Shown: piece by piece, positions 19,225 through 29,875 of the stretch | How positions within the stretch are numbered: position 1 is the first letter of the stretch | Layout of the letters: each line of letters starts with the position of its first letter | DNA from: Leishmania infantum JPCM5 | Taxonomy: Eukaryota; Euglenozoa; Kinetoplastea; Trypanosomatida; Trypanosomatidae | Direction of reading: 5' to 3' | Assembly (NCBI RefSeq): GCF_000002875.2 | Contig: NC_009400.2 | Span: 7,501 to 71,500 of the forward strand | Length of the DNA stretch: 64,000 nucleotides | The notes under the pieces: generated by a model | Told to the model about the DNA's origin: nothing | The model's database searches: none | What the model saw: only the letters and a program-made list of their open reading frames with translations | Program-made: the position numbers and the translations under genes

Positions 19225-21432
19225 TCAGCCATCCTCGTCATGAGCATCGTCTTCTTTGTGGTCGGAGTTCTGTTCGAGGCGCCGCTGGGCCTCTTCGTAC
19301 TCCTCCCACTCCCTCTCCTTCTGCAGCCGGCGCTCTCGAAAGAACTTCGCCTCCTCCCTCTCGCGGTCCTCGACAAGCTGGAGCTGCGCCAGCAGCTCCC
19401 GCGCCTCGTAAAAGCGCTGCTTCGCGAACTCCGTCGCCTCCTTCTTCAAGCGGCGGTCGGTGCATTTTCCCTCCACGGACTCGCGCGCCGTGTTCATCCA
19501 GAAAGAGGATGTTCTGGCAAAAAAGGCGGTGAACGTCTCCTCCCTCTCCGGTGTCGGCACCGCCGATGAGGCGCCGAGCTGCGCCAAGAGCTGCTCCTTG
19601 TGCACCTTGAGGCCTTTTTTTCCCGTCCGCGTAATTCCAGCGACGGCGTCCGCCACCCCCACGACACTCGGAGTCACCTCCGTCGCCAGCTCCGCGGGAA
19701 TTGCCTCCGGCGCCTCGTCGCCCTCGTCCTCAGGGTCGAGCACCGGCTCCCGCAGCATGTTACCAAAGTTCACGCCACGGCGCCCCATACCGTCAGCGCC
19801 ATCCTCCTCGTCGCCGTCATCGTCGTCCTCGTCGTAGTCGAGATCGTAGACGGCGCTGACAACCGTGCTACCGCTTTCCCACGAAGCGGCGTCGCTCTCG
19901 GACTCCTTGCCTAGCCACACTGCGGCGGATAAATCTTGCGACAGCAGCGGCTGATACGTGTCCAATTTGTTTAGGTTCAGCGTGAAAAGGTCCGACATCG
20001 TGATCTCCTTCTTGCTGCTCTCAAACTGGCCGCCGTAGAGGTACAATGTGTTGCCCACCACCACCATGGCAGAGTCCATGCGCCGGTGCGGCAGAATTTG
20101 CCCGTGCCGGTTCGTTTCGTAACTCTCCTTCATCTCCTGGCTCGCAGCCGCCGTCTCTGGCTGGCCGGTGCGGTCGTCGTCATCCTCGTCGGAGGTCGAG
20201 CTACTCTCCTCCTCGCTGCTCGACTTGCCGCGGCAGAGATCCAGGGCGCTGAGCTGGGCGGCTAGATCATCCAGGCGATCGCACTTCCCAGCCGCCGCCG
20301 CGCGCTTCGCTACTCGCCGCAGCACGACAGGGTAGAAGCGCTTCGTGTCCATGTGAAACACATAGAGGTCGTTATAAAAGGTGGAGACCATCTTGCCCCC
20401 CGGTGACTCGATGTCGACGACGCCGCCAAACAGGTAGAGGCGCTTGTCCTTGAAGGCGCAGGAGACGCCGCAGCGGATGGGCGGCGGAATGCCACCGAGT
20501 TTGATCTTCGTCCACACTGGCAGCGGTCCCTCGCCGCCGGCGAGGGCCTTCTCCTGCCGCAGGGTTATCATCCACAGATCATGGTGCACCGTGGCCTCCG
20601 ACTTCTTGAAGCGGTTAAACTTCTGCGTCGAGTAGCCGCCGTAGACAAAGAGCTCGTCCTGGTAGACGCTCATGCTGTGCCCGCTGCGCGCGTGCGGCAG
20701 GTCCGTCATTGGAGCCGTCTTCACCTGGGACCAGTGCCCCGCCCCGTCCAGGTTGGACAGAATCCACAGATCGTCGAAGTAACGGCACTCCTGTGCATTG
20801 TCGTAGAAGCCGCCGAACATGATGGCGTTGCGCTTCCACAAGGCCATTCGGTGGCCGCTGCGGGAGGAGGGGCCGCCCTTGAGATTCTTCAACTCCTCCC
20901 ACTCACTGCTGCGGCAGTTGAAGCGCCACACATCCTTGAAGTGCAGGTACTGCGACTGCGACTGCGAGACGAACTCGCCACCGAACAGGATGAGATACTG
21001 CTTGTAGACCACGGCTTGGCTGCTGCTCCGTGGTGCGGGATTCAGAGCAGAAGACAGGCGTGCCCAGGCGTTGCGCTTGGCATTGAAGAAGTACGTGTCG
21101 TTGTACGCCTCTGTTGTCTCCCCATTCCAGAATTCACCGCCGAAGAGGATGAGCTCGCTGTCGCGTTCCGGGTGCGGCACCAAGACGACGTTGACGCGCG
21201 GCGTAGGTGGGGCGACATTGGCGACCTCTTCCACGGTTTTCACCTTTCCTTCCTGCTTCTGGATACGCTTGAGCGTCACCTCGATGGCCTCTTCGTTGTT
21301 GAAGCCCTCTGCCGCTTCCTCGCCATTTTCCTTCTTCATGTTCTTCTGGAGCTTCAGCGCCTGCCGAGCGGCTCGCTTCGCGGCCTTCGCAGGGTCCTCA
21401 TTCTTCTTGCGCTTGTCGCGGCCCTTGCCCAT
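19225..21432 (-). CDS. Kelch-repeat protein, KLHDC4/Kel3 family
   Basis: The 735-residue protein starts with a very basic stretch (MGKGRDKRKKNEDPAKAAKR) typical of the family, then a six-blade-type kelch propeller at about residues 75-520. Its blades carry repeated ILFGGEF, IMFGGFYD, FVYGGYST, YLFGGVVD and YLYGGQFE strands with paired aromatic residues. The propeller is interrupted by an acidic, Ser-rich insert (KSSSEEESSSTSDEDDDD). An acidic linker (DYDEDDDDGDEEDG) leads to a C-terminal helical domain at about 630-710 (ETFTAFFARTSSFW, then a coiled coil) matching DUF4110. Kelch plus DUF4110 is the KLHDC4/Kel3 architecture. The biochemical role is not well defined for the family. The ATG at 21432 is the natural start. 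Confidence 0.9.
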   Translation of the reverse strand: MGKGRDKRKKNEDPAKAAKRAARQALKLQKNMKKENGEEAAEGFNNEEAIEVTLKRIQKQEGKVKTVEEVANVAPPTPRVNVVLVPHPERDSELILFGGEFWNGETTEAYNDTYFFNAKRNAWARLSSALNPAPRSSSQAVVYKQYLILFGGEFVSQSQSQYLHFKDVWRFNCRSSEWEELKNLKGGPSSRSGHRMALWKRNAIMFGGFYDNAQECRYFDDLWILSNLDGAGHWSQVKTAPMTDLPHARSGHSMSVYQDELFVYGGYSTQKFNRFKKSEATVHHDLWMITLRQEKALAGGEGPLPVWTKIKLGGIPPPIRCGVSCAFKDKRLYLFGGVVDIESPGGKMVSTFYNDLYVFHMDTKRFYPVVLRRVAKRAAAAGKCDRLDDLAAQLSALDLCRGKSSSEEESSSTSDEDDDDRTGQPETAAASQEMKESYETNRHGQILPHRRMDSAMVVVGNTLYLYGGQFESSKKEITMSDLFTLNLNKLDTYQPLLSQDLSAAVWLGKESESDAASWESGSTVVSAVYDLDYDEDDDDGDEEDGADGMGRRGVNFGNMLREPVLDPEDEGDEAPEAIPAELATEVTPSVVGVADAVAGITRTGKKGLKVHKEQLLAQLGASSAVPTPEREETFTAFFARTSSFWMNTARESVEGKCTDRRLKKEATEFAKQRFYEARELLAQLQLVEDREREEAKFFRERRLQKEREWEEYEEAQRRLEQNSDHKEDDAHDEDG

Positions 21433-22759
21433 CCTCGTTTCCGCGCGTCAGGCGTGCGTGCGGGCAGCCTCCGACAATGGACGCGAAGGCGCAAGACGAC
21501 AGGCGTGAAGGTAAATGCAGCGTCAGCGGTGCGGGATGCGACGGGGAGGGAGGAGGACGATCTTTGGAAAAGAAAGAGTGGGGAATGCGGTCAAATAAAA
21601 CTGTGCGGCAGGACTTCTGCCGTTGTCAATGTGGATGGGTGGTTTGTGGGGACCGGTTTCTGGACGTTTTTGAGTATCACTCACAGCGACAAGACAAAAA
21701 AAAATGCCGAAGGTTTGAATGCGAGCGTCGCGCAGAGTGCGAAGAGGAGAAAATCGCGAGGATCACGAGAGCCGGATCAGAAGTGCATGGCGAAGTTGAG
21801 CAAGAGTAGCAAGTCAGATGAGTGTGCTCCATGCACGGCAACGGAATCCAGATAGCGACAAGGACGAGGTAGCAGGCCCACACACTGTCGTGTCATTATC
21901 TGCGGGTGTGCCAGCAGTGGTGAAGCACCGAGACGCGGCACAGGAAGCTCGTGGATGCGTCGAGGTTCTGCACTGCCACAGCTATGCATCTCAGCTCTTG
22001 ACAACAGCCTGTCCTCGGCCCTCATATCACGTGTCGCTGCTGCACCGCCGACTCTAGTCGACGCAGAAAACCGAGGGGTTCGCGTCGGCACCACCTTGAA
22101 GTTGTTGCGTACTACTCTTTGGCGCGCCTTCCACTGGGCCTCCTACACAGAGCGATAGCCGCCGCGGTCCCCGTCTGTTGTCAGAAGGAATGAAGGAAAA
22201 GGTGACGAGGACGCAGATCCGTGATGAGGTGGGGTCGAGGAACCTTGCACCCCAGCTCCGTGCTGGCAAGGAGAGCCGTGTGCGCAACATGTTCGACGAG
22301 TCACAGAACAGAGATCAAACAAGATAAGCTGAGCACCCGACACACGCAACAGTTGAGGCACGCCAAAAGCAGGCTCGTCAATACGCAGATCGCTCCCGCT
22401 GGTACTCATGCACGGCAACAGCATGCAAACGGACGCGTCGAGTACCCAAACAGCACAACGAAGACGCTTGTGCTGCATCGTGTCCGTCTAGCTGCTATCG
22501 CGGCATGGCTCCAGCGCCACTCGCCCCCCCACACACACACACCAGCAGTAGGCAGTGTGACGGCCGGGTGGGATACGCTCGAGGCGCATGGTGGCCTTGC
22601 ACACCACATACAAATAGCACAAACGTGCTCACACTGTCGCCGGTCGCCGCGACGCACAACGCCACCCGCGACCGGACAGCGGCAGCGACACCGCGCACGG
22701 AGCTCCCCCACCCCGCGCGCCTCTCCTCCCATCCGATATGGCGCATACAAAACCCCTTG
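21433..22759. other. Spacer holding SIDER2-like copy B
   Basis: No gene seen. Purine-rich plus strand at 21540-21582 marks a polypyrimidine tract for the kelch message. The repeat copy at 22487-22715 ends 45 bases from the stop of the next gene. Confidence 0.55.
22487..22715 (-). repeat. SIDER2-like dispersed repeat, copy B
   Basis: About 229 bp almost identical to the core of copies A and C. It lacks their TTCGGTATTGGCA tail but shares the TCTAGCTGC start with copies C and D. It begins 45 bp after the stop codon of the 94-residue gene, so it lies in that gene's presumed 3' UTR. Confidence 0.75.
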
Positions 22760-23044
22760 TCATTCGTTGTGAGCTGCTGCACCACATGTGTTCGAGCGCA
22801 AATCGCTATCTTCTTGCCTCAGCAGCTGAGCTTCCGTTTGGTAGGCGCGTTCAACCTCGTCATTGATTGCCTCGGCACGCTCCTCACACTTCAGCTTCTC
22901 AGCCCGTGAGCACCTCTTGTACGAGCGGGCTAACGCAGATGCGTCGCTGTACTGCGTGTAGGAGGAGAAGCTGCTGCGCTGGCTGAGCGCATACAGGTCG
23001 CCAGGGGACATGAAGGCAAGCCACCGCACGCTCTGTCGCAACAT
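22760..23044 (-). CDS. Small probable mitochondrial protein, 94 residues
   Basis: I do not recognise the family. The protein starts MLRQSVRWLAFM, a pattern typical of kinetoplastid mitochondrial presequences (hydrophobic, two Arg, no acidic residues). Residues 15-35 are rich in Ser and Tyr, and about 40-80 form a charged helix (CSRAEKLKCEERAEAINDEVER) with two Cys eight residues apart. Small size and a presequence fit a mitoribosome, respiratory-complex or assembly subunit, but nothing in the sequence selects one. The ATG at 23044 is the first in the frame; the longer frame to 23152 begins with GTG. Confidence 0.6.
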   Translation of the reverse strand: MLRQSVRWLAFMSPGDLYALSQRSSFSSYTQYSDASALARSYKRCSRAEKLKCEERAEAINDEVERAYQTEAQLLRQEDSDLRSNTCGAAAHNE

Positions 23045-23858
23045 CGGGGCTGAGTACGGCAGGCGGGAGAGAGAGGGAGGGGGCAGGCAGGCAAAGATTC
23101 TATAGGAGGGGGAGAGTATAGCCGAGAGAATCGAAGAGGTGTGGAGGCGCACACGAGCTCTGCACTTTTTGTTCGCTGAAACGAGTTGACACCAGAAAGG
23201 CGCGCGTGCTGCTCACGTGCCAACGACACTAGCGCCGGCTCTTTACACGTAAGGTTGATGAGGAATGTCAGTGCCTGCAAGACCGTCAGGGCAGAGAAGG
23301 AGGCATTCGTGATCACCACGCGCGCCATGCAGACAACAGCGTGGAACCCAACCACTCCGTGTGGAAGGTGCCGCAGAGGAGCAAGAAAGGTTTATGGGAA
23401 ACAAAAAAGAATAGAAGGGAATGCGATGTGGAGGGACGTGGCGGCAACACAACATAAGGAGGGAGGCGGAGAGGGAGAGGGGACGCGTTCGCGCACCGTT
23501 GCCGTTTGGGTGGAGCGCGGGGGTAGAGCTGCTCCGAAGCTGCAGGAGAAGAGGGTGAGTGGGGTTCTCACGCTTCCTCGCCTTCCCCCGCACAGATGCA
23601 CGGTTGTCCTCCGTGAAAGTAGAGCAAGTCTTCGACAAGGAGAAAGCAGGATGCGCTTGGCGGGGCAAACAATAATAAAAAAAAAACATGAGGAAGCAGT
23701 CGTAACGAAGCAGAAACCAGCACGAGGGAAGTATGGGCAGAGGTGCAACACACACACACACGCCAAGCCGTGTGCAGCTTTCGGCGTGTGCCCGGGCAGC
23801 AGCAAAGCATAGAACGCAGTGAACCGGATCGGCGGCGAGGAGCGGGGGAGGACTACCG
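23045..23858. other. Spacer between the 94-residue and 327-residue genes
   Basis: No gene seen. The plus-strand purine run at 23058-23118 is a polypyrimidine tract on the transcribed strand. Overlapping open frames on both strands here are low-complexity and not convincing. Confidence 0.5.
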
Positions 23859-24842
23859 TCATGAAAGCGACGGCAACAGCAAGCGTCTCTCGCACTGACG
23901 CTCGGGGGCCTCGAGGACGTCTTCTGATGTGACGATGCAGTCCGCGGCTATCGCGGGTGAGACCCTTGGCGCCGGTGCACTCCTTCTGTGCGTGGCGCCA
24001 ATGTTGATAAGAAAAAGCGGCATATCAAGCGAAAAAGCAAGAAGTGGAATATGTGGCAGTATGGAAAGTCCGAGGCCCATCGCGCGGCGCTGTGTGATCC
24101 ACTGCCGCTCGTGGAGACAGTTGTACTGAAGCGCGAACGCCTTCATGCGCACGGCCACCGCAGGTCTGTAGAAACGACCGGCGTAATTCACCGGGTCGTA
24201 GCGGCGGCACGTGAGCGGGGTAAAGCGGCTAGGGTCGGCAGTGCCCGCCACGTTGTAGAGCGCCATGGGACGGCAAAGCTCGTTCGCGTGAGAGACGACG
24301 CGGTTTCCCGGATCCGAGAGGTGGGCGTCTGTGAACGGTGCGCGATACAGCCATTTCGCCTCAGCCTCCGTTGCCCAGTACCGACTTGCGTTCGCGCGGC
24401 TGCTCATGATACGGAGCATGCACTCCTCCGTAGCACTGTCAAATCGTTCGCCATTGGTGCTCAGCGGAAGTGCGTCTGGCGCCGCCTGCGATGCCAGTAG
24501 AGCCGCGTTGCGGTCCTTCTCCGCGTTTTCAAGGCCGCGCACGTGGGCCTTCCACCGCTCTCGCAGGACGTCTAGCGGCTCCACAAACTGGGAGCTGTGA
24601 TACACACATACGCTCCCGTTGGAGCTCACCAGTCGCGCCGGTGTAAATGGGCTGTCGGCCAGTCGGAGAGAAAGGCGCTCCACGACAGGGACGGGGACCC
24701 AGACACGGTCAGCCCAACCTCTCGTCTGAGCTATCGCGCACAGAAAACGATGATGCTCCGCCGAAAAAGTGTGACCGCACAGCGTTTGTGACGCCTTCGC
24801 TGCCGCTGTGCGGCCGCCTTGTTGTAGGCAAGGGTGCGCCAT
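23859..24842 (-). CDS. Conserved hypothetical protein with C-terminal hydrophobic segment, 327 residues
   Basis: I do not recognise this protein. The ATG at 24842 gives 327 residues. The N-terminal third has a SAEHHRFLCAIAQTRGWADRVWV segment, the middle is helical and charged (LRERWKAHVRGLENAEKDRN), and CRRYDPVNYAGRFYRP follows at about 220-235. Residues 255-283 (GLGLSILPHIPLLAFSLDM and onward) are hydrophobic enough for a membrane hairpin or a buried helix pair. The last 30 residues are polar and probably disordered. The frame to 24959 starts at GTG, so the internal ATG is used. It may be a mitochondrial or membrane-associated trypanosomatid protein; this is a guess from composition. Confidence 0.7.
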   Translation of the reverse strand: MAHPCLQQGGRTAAAKASQTLCGHTFSAEHHRFLCAIAQTRGWADRVWVPVPVVERLSLRLADSPFTPARLVSSNGSVCVYHSSQFVEPLDVLRERWKAHVRGLENAEKDRNAALLASQAAPDALPLSTNGERFDSATEECMLRIMSSRANASRYWATEAEAKWLYRAPFTDAHLSDPGNRVVSHANELCRPMALYNVAGTADPSRFTPLTCRRYDPVNYAGRFYRPAVAVRMKAFALQYNCLHERQWITQRRAMGLGLSILPHIPLLAFSLDMPLFLINIGATHRRSAPAPRVSPAIAADCIVTSEDVLEAPERQCERRLLLPSLS

Positions 24843-25882
24843 AGAATCTGGGCTGCACCCTGACAATAGCAGGGGAAGGGCCGGCCGAGCCTCCTCACCT
24901 TCGGCCTCTACCCCTCGCCTTTCGCACTTTATCCTTCTTTTCCTTGGATTACGAGACACCGAGTTTGATGGCGTGCAAAGAGCTCATGAGGCTGCGCCGG
25001 TGCAATGAGTCTGGTCTGCATACGACAGGCGCTGCGTGTAGCCGCCACGTGGGGAGAGGAGAGAAGACAGGGAGCTGCTCGCGAGTGGCCTTTTCCGATT
25101 ACGCATGTGCCCATCCGTTGTTGCCGAGGGGAGGGGGAGGGAAGAACGGGTGCGTCGTGCCTGATGCGGGCGTCACGGTGCATACGGCTCGCTGTAGCCT
25201 CCATGAGGCCGTCAAAAGAAAGAAGACAACGGGAAGCGGGTGGCTCCCGTGCGATGCGGGCATGGCGGTGCAGCTGAGAGCGAGTGGCCGTCTCTGATGT
25301 CGCTCGCTGCTCTGTCCTTGTGCGTTCTCGTCTCGTTAACGTTTTCTTTTTTGCTGCATGCATCGATTAATATGCGCAGTGGGCACCTCTCGAATGTTGT
25401 CTTCTGGGGCGCACTCGTCTCTTGTGCTTCCTCCCTCACTACCCATCGGCAATGTCTGCGTTGCAGGAGGCCCAGCGTCGTCAGGGACACTGTGCGAAGC
25501 CGCTGGCAGGCACCCCACGGCTCTACGGTACATTGAATGGTAGGATGCAGCGACGAGTGAGAGGTGGGGGGGGGGGGGGGGCAGAACCAAAGGGGTACCA
25601 AAGGAGAACAGCAACGGGGGAGCGGGGATACGGTGTGTGGCGGCACTTGCGAGGGAGGCGAGGGGTGGGGAAGGCCTGTCCGAGCATGCATGCAGCATCC
25701 GCCGAGATCTTTGGAAAGACCCAAAACACATGTGCGCACAAGAGCGCGTGCCTTACCCGTCATCTACAAACTGACGCATGTGTAGGACGACCGCTGCCGC
25801 TGCGTCCTCATCCAAGCGGCAGCATTCCTCACGCGTCTTTCTCCGAGCCCCTCCCACCACCCGTCCACGCACAGTCCGACGC
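24843..25882. other. Spacer with poly-G run
   Basis: No gene seen. A run of about 15 G lies at 25566-25580, and purine-rich plus-strand stretches occur at 25054-25075 and 25128-25146. Confidence 0.5.
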
Positions 25883-27979
25883 TCAGCGGTAGATGGCCCG
25901 ACCTAGCTGGTAGCAGATGGCTGTCATGGCCGCTAAGTTCAGAATGACCGTCAAAAAGACCACAAAGCAGTAGATCATCACAGGGAATATCTCCGGCTCT
26001 GCGTCGTTGCTCTCGGAGATGCAGCGACACTGCTGAATGATGTCGCCGGCCTCCGAGTCACTCAGCTTCACACGGTGATACAGCCCGGCGATGTCCATGA
26101 TGTACAGATGGTGCTGCAGCTCGCGGCGGGTGGAAATGCACACGTACAGGTAACGGTGCAGCAACGCGCCCCAGAAGAGAAAGGTGAAGAACGCGTAGGA
26201 GTGGGCGGTGGAGTAGTACTGATCGCCGGGCCTGTTGTTTTGGATCATCAGAAGTGTGTCGGCGATGCCCACAATGAAGGCGCACACGAGCGCGAACCAG
26301 AAAACGCGCATCGCGGTGGTGCGCGCGCGGTGATTGGCGCACGCAGAGGCGTAGAGGATGAGGGAGCGTAGACTGTACCAGCCTGGAAAGCCGCTGAACA
26401 CGTTCTTGGCATTGAAGCTTTCGTCGAGATCGAAGGCGATGCTCGCATGTTTACTGGGGCTCATGAGGCATCGGCGCTCTAAAAAGGCGAGGTTCGTCAG
26501 TACGTGCAGCTTCGCCCGGATTTCGCGCTGCATGTCTGTGATCTTGAGCACCGAAAACGTCAGCGTCGCCGCAAATAAAAACGTCGCGAAGAAGGCGAGA
26601 AGGGCGGCTGTCAGTTGGAAGCCGTTAGAGCCGAACATATTGTGCCCATACCCGCCGCGCGTCGCCGGTGCGGAGAGGCTCATCAACAAGCCCAACACGA
26701 CGCCGAAGAGCAGCCAGCGGTACTTGTAGTGTCGGTTCATCACCTTGCCTTTGCCATCGTCGTCGTAGGTAAAGATGCAGACGCTCGACTTTGCATCGAC
26801 CAGGCTCGCCGCCAGGGCCGACAGCTTCGGTGTAAGCCGCCGGTCAACCCTCTCCAGCCCGTGTGGAAATCGGAAGAAGCTTATGTAGGACGCTTTCACC
26901 AGTGCGACAAGGAGCCACAGCACACAGGGCACGACCATCTCCGGCAGTGTCAGCTTGCCATCTTGCACTTTCCCCAGCGGAACCCGGGAAGCCACAAGAA
27001 TGATGGCGACGATCTGGCACAGCATTCCAACAGCAATGACGCACATAGAGAACGAAGGTGCGTCGAAGTCGCTGCGCAGCGCAGCCCCACTCACTACGAA
27101 CTCTCTCTCCTCGTGCAGCGATGTGATGCGCAGCGGGGCCACCGGCACCCACGGCAGTGACAAAAAAGGAAAGAGAAAGACGAAGCAGCGCAGCGTGAAG
27201 CGCCAGACGGAAAAGATCTCGTTTGGGGCCGGCGCCGCGCAGGCGAAAACTGTGGCAGGGGAGCCGTACTGTGTGACGGTGCCATGCGTGCTGCTCTTCG
27301 CGTCGCCGTCCGCAAGGGACGCGTTAGGGCGGAATCGGACGCTCGTGAAACTCTGATTTCCTGCATCGAAGGTAGGTATCACAGTGAGGTGCTGTGGTGG
27401 CGTTTTGGGTGTGCCGTGCGCGTCCGTGCTAGAACTGAGGATGTCAAGAGGTGCCTTCAGTGCCGCGCCTTCGGGCGGTGCAGAGAGCACGAGTTTTGTT
27501 GGATTGTTTGCAGCTCCCCAGAGGTACTCGTTGACTTGCTCTACAATGGTCGCGAAGAGGGCTGCGCGGGCACGCTGGAGTACCTCGGGTGCTTTGGTGG
27601 GCATCTCACTCACTCGATTGCCGTCTTTCCAGACACCACAGATCTCGCGCCCTTGACGGCTGTAGACACCCTTGTAGATGGTCGAGTCCCTGAACTCGCC
27701 GCTGAAACACTCGCCCGTCGCGAAGAACATCGTGCCCGGCCCCTCCATCAGCCCTGAGCGGAACTGGCCGACGAAGATGTTGCCGGAAGGGTAGTAGCAC
27801 ACCCCAAGGCCGTGGCGTTCGCCATTTAGCCATTCGCCTTCGTAGATGGCGCCATTGCTGTACTGCAAGTACCCTACCCCGGTGCGCTCCGAGACGTCTG
27901 CCACAGCCGCGAAGTCAGGCAGCAGGCTGCAGCCCCTGAAGTCCGTGTTCACTTCACTCATCGCTGACTCTATCGGCAT
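25883..27979 (-). CDS. MORN-repeat polytopic membrane protein
   Basis: The 698-residue protein combines three MORN repeats with a multi-span membrane region. The repeats run at about residues 40-63 (YSNGAIYEGEWLNGERHGLG), 63-86 (YPSGNIFVGQFRSGLMEGPG) and a divergent third at 86-107. The predicted spans are near 261-283, 309-331, 347-369, 420-437, 456-478, 558-579, 594-613 and 663-690. MORN repeats usually bind membranes or act as scaffolds at the cell cortex. I know no characterised protein with this layout, so the function is open. The frame continues to 28231, but it starts there at TTG, and the Leu-rich extension is probably 5' UTR. The ATG at 27979 was chosen; another follows six codons later. 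Confidence 0.8.
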   Translation of the reverse strand: MPIESAMSEVNTDFRGCSLLPDFAAVADVSERTGVGYLQYSNGAIYEGEWLNGERHGLGVCYYPSGNIFVGQFRSGLMEGPGTMFFATGECFSGEFRDSTIYKGVYSRQGREICGVWKDGNRVSEMPTKAPEVLQRARAALFATIVEQVNEYLWGAANNPTKLVLSAPPEGAALKAPLDILSSSTDAHGTPKTPPQHLTVIPTFDAGNQSFTSVRFRPNASLADGDAKSSTHGTVTQYGSPATVFACAAPAPNEIFSVWRFTLRCFVFLFPFLSLPWVPVAPLRITSLHEEREFVVSGAALRSDFDAPSFSMCVIAVGMLCQIVAIILVASRVPLGKVQDGKLTLPEMVVPCVLWLLVALVKASYISFFRFPHGLERVDRRLTPKLSALAASLVDAKSSVCIFTYDDDGKGKVMNRHYKYRWLLFGVVLGLLMSLSAPATRGGYGHNMFGSNGFQLTAALLAFFATFLFAATLTFSVLKITDMQREIRAKLHVLTNLAFLERRCLMSPSKHASIAFDLDESFNAKNVFSGFPGWYSLRSLILYASACANHRARTTAMRVFWFALVCAFIVGIADTLLMIQNNRPGDQYYSTAHSYAFFTFLFWGALLHRYLYVCISTRRELQHHLYIMDIAGLYHRVKLSDSEAGDIIQQCRCISESNDAEPEIFPVMIYCFVVFLTVILNLAAMTAICYQLGRAIYR

Positions 27980-29648
27980 GGCGCTGCGAGCAGATTCACC
28001 GGCACCGCGGCAAGTTTCCGACAAGGGCGCCAGGCAGAGATAAAGGGAGATATGAAAATGGGAGCACAGAGTGCACAGCGCAGGATCTGTGTACCGCCAC
28101 AAAGGAACAACACGCAGGATCGAAAGAATGAGCAGCCGAAGGAAAAGGAGCAGTCGTGGAAGCAGGGGCGTGGTGCTCAACTCGCTGGAAGACAGACGGA
28201 GGCAGCGAGAGGGGAAACAAAAAGCCGCCAATGTATAAGCAGCAGCAACAATATGGGTTCAGCACAGCACGTGGCAGCGAGCTGCACCCGTGGCGCGCAC
28301 TCCGGTGGACGGTTACGTCATGTATCCCTCCCCTCTCCCTTCCTCGTTTTGCTCTTTTCTTTGTTTTGCTACTTTGTTTCTGATGCATGCAGGACACGAG
28401 CGCGCAGACGTTTATGCGCGCGCTTTTTAAGCGCCACCAAGTCACAGTCGCACATAACAGCGTGTGTTAGTGTCCTTACCTGCGCTTGTGCAGGTGTCTT
28501 TGTGTCTGTGTCGTCCAACAACTCCACTCATCCGAGAACGGCGATTCGGAAAGGACTACAAGCTTTCCATATGCGACCACCACGAGGCGACGGGCGAGTG
28601 AGCGAGGGGTGAGATGGGGGGAAGAGAGGACGCCGTCTCGATAGACTGGAATGGCCGGCAGGCGAACACTGCAGGATAGCCAAGACAATCCATCTCGGCA
28701 GACTGTTGCTGTGGCAGTGCAGCCTCAGCAAAGTAGGCGTGTGCCCAGAGCCAGGCAGACGCAGACGTCCCGCAACTTCGGACAGTCCACCAAGGCGTCA
28801 GAAACTACCTATAGAATCGACCGCTGCGTCGCTTCTGGAAGGCCAGTGCCACGACTACTGCGCTCGCGCTTTCCAAAGACTCAGCCGCACTTATTCCATT
28901 TTCCTTCTTTGTCCTCGAGTTACATCCAGGTAATCTCTGCGCTCGCACAAGAACTCACACGCGCCGCAAGCGCAAGAACGCATAGAAGGCTCCCGAGCAC
29001 ACGCAGACAACGCCCACCAGAACGGAAACACACAGAGAGACGCACACGCACAGCGCAAGCGTACGTGTAAGACGCACGCATGCAGCATTCATGACGACGC
29101 GATAGGCCCGGCAAAGACGAGTGCAGAAGGGTGCACCAACGAAAGAGGCGCCATGACAGCCACGCACGCTGGTCGATTGCACCGCTTGATTCCCTCAGCG
29201 AAGCAAAGCATGCACGTGAAACACGTCATTAAGAAAAAAAAGTAGAAAAATGCGTTTTCGGGGCTCCTCCGTGTGTGTGCGTATACTTCACGTGTTTAAC
29301 GGAAACTTTCGGTCTGGTTTGTGCTGTCGATATTCGGTTGCGCTCTCGCGCGCACATCGTCTTCGCGCTCTCGCGCGCCTAGACAGTCATATGCGCCCAA
29401 GCACCGAGACACAGACCGGCAGAAGTTGATCAACGACGGGAGAGATAGCGTGAGGGGCGGCGGAGTTCAGTCACTTTCAGCTCACCTTTCGGTTGCCGCT
29501 CCCTTAGCAGTCCCCCATCCCCACCCCTCCCACGAGTTAATGCAATGTGAACGCTGTCCACGGGCGGCGCTCCGTTCGTTCGTTTATGACTTGTTAGTTG
29601 ACAGGGAGAGCGTGCGCAAGCCGATGGTCTCCTGTCGTCTTCGTTTTG

Positions 29649-29687
<39 letters not shown>

Positions 29688-29875
29688 CGTCGGGGAGAAG
29701 GTGGCCTGCCGTGTGGAGCGGCGTTCCTCGTTGATCGGGGGGGGGGGGGGCTGGAACACGTGACAGAGAGGGAGACGGTGAAACGGCTTCCCCCTCAGCG
29801 CTTCGTAGCGCTGGCTCCCTCCCATCAAGTCCCTGCCAAATTGCAAGCCATGCGGTGACTTCGCATAGGGCCTGC
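27980..29875. other. Long spacer with GT microsatellite and poly-G run
   Basis: No gene seen in 1.9 kb. It has a TGTTTTGCTACTTTGTTT-type T-rich patch near 28350-28380, an A run near 29233, a pure GT tract at 29651-29686 and a G run at 29737-29750. It presumably holds the 3' UTR of the HAD-APH gene and the 5' flank of the MORN gene. Confidence 0.55.
29651..29750. repeat. GT microsatellite and G14 run
   Basis: Eighteen GT units at 29651-29686 and, 50 bases on, a run of 14 G. Similar GT runs occur at 32967-32991 (followed by G13), 40851-40886 and 63453-63485. Confidence 0.9.
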
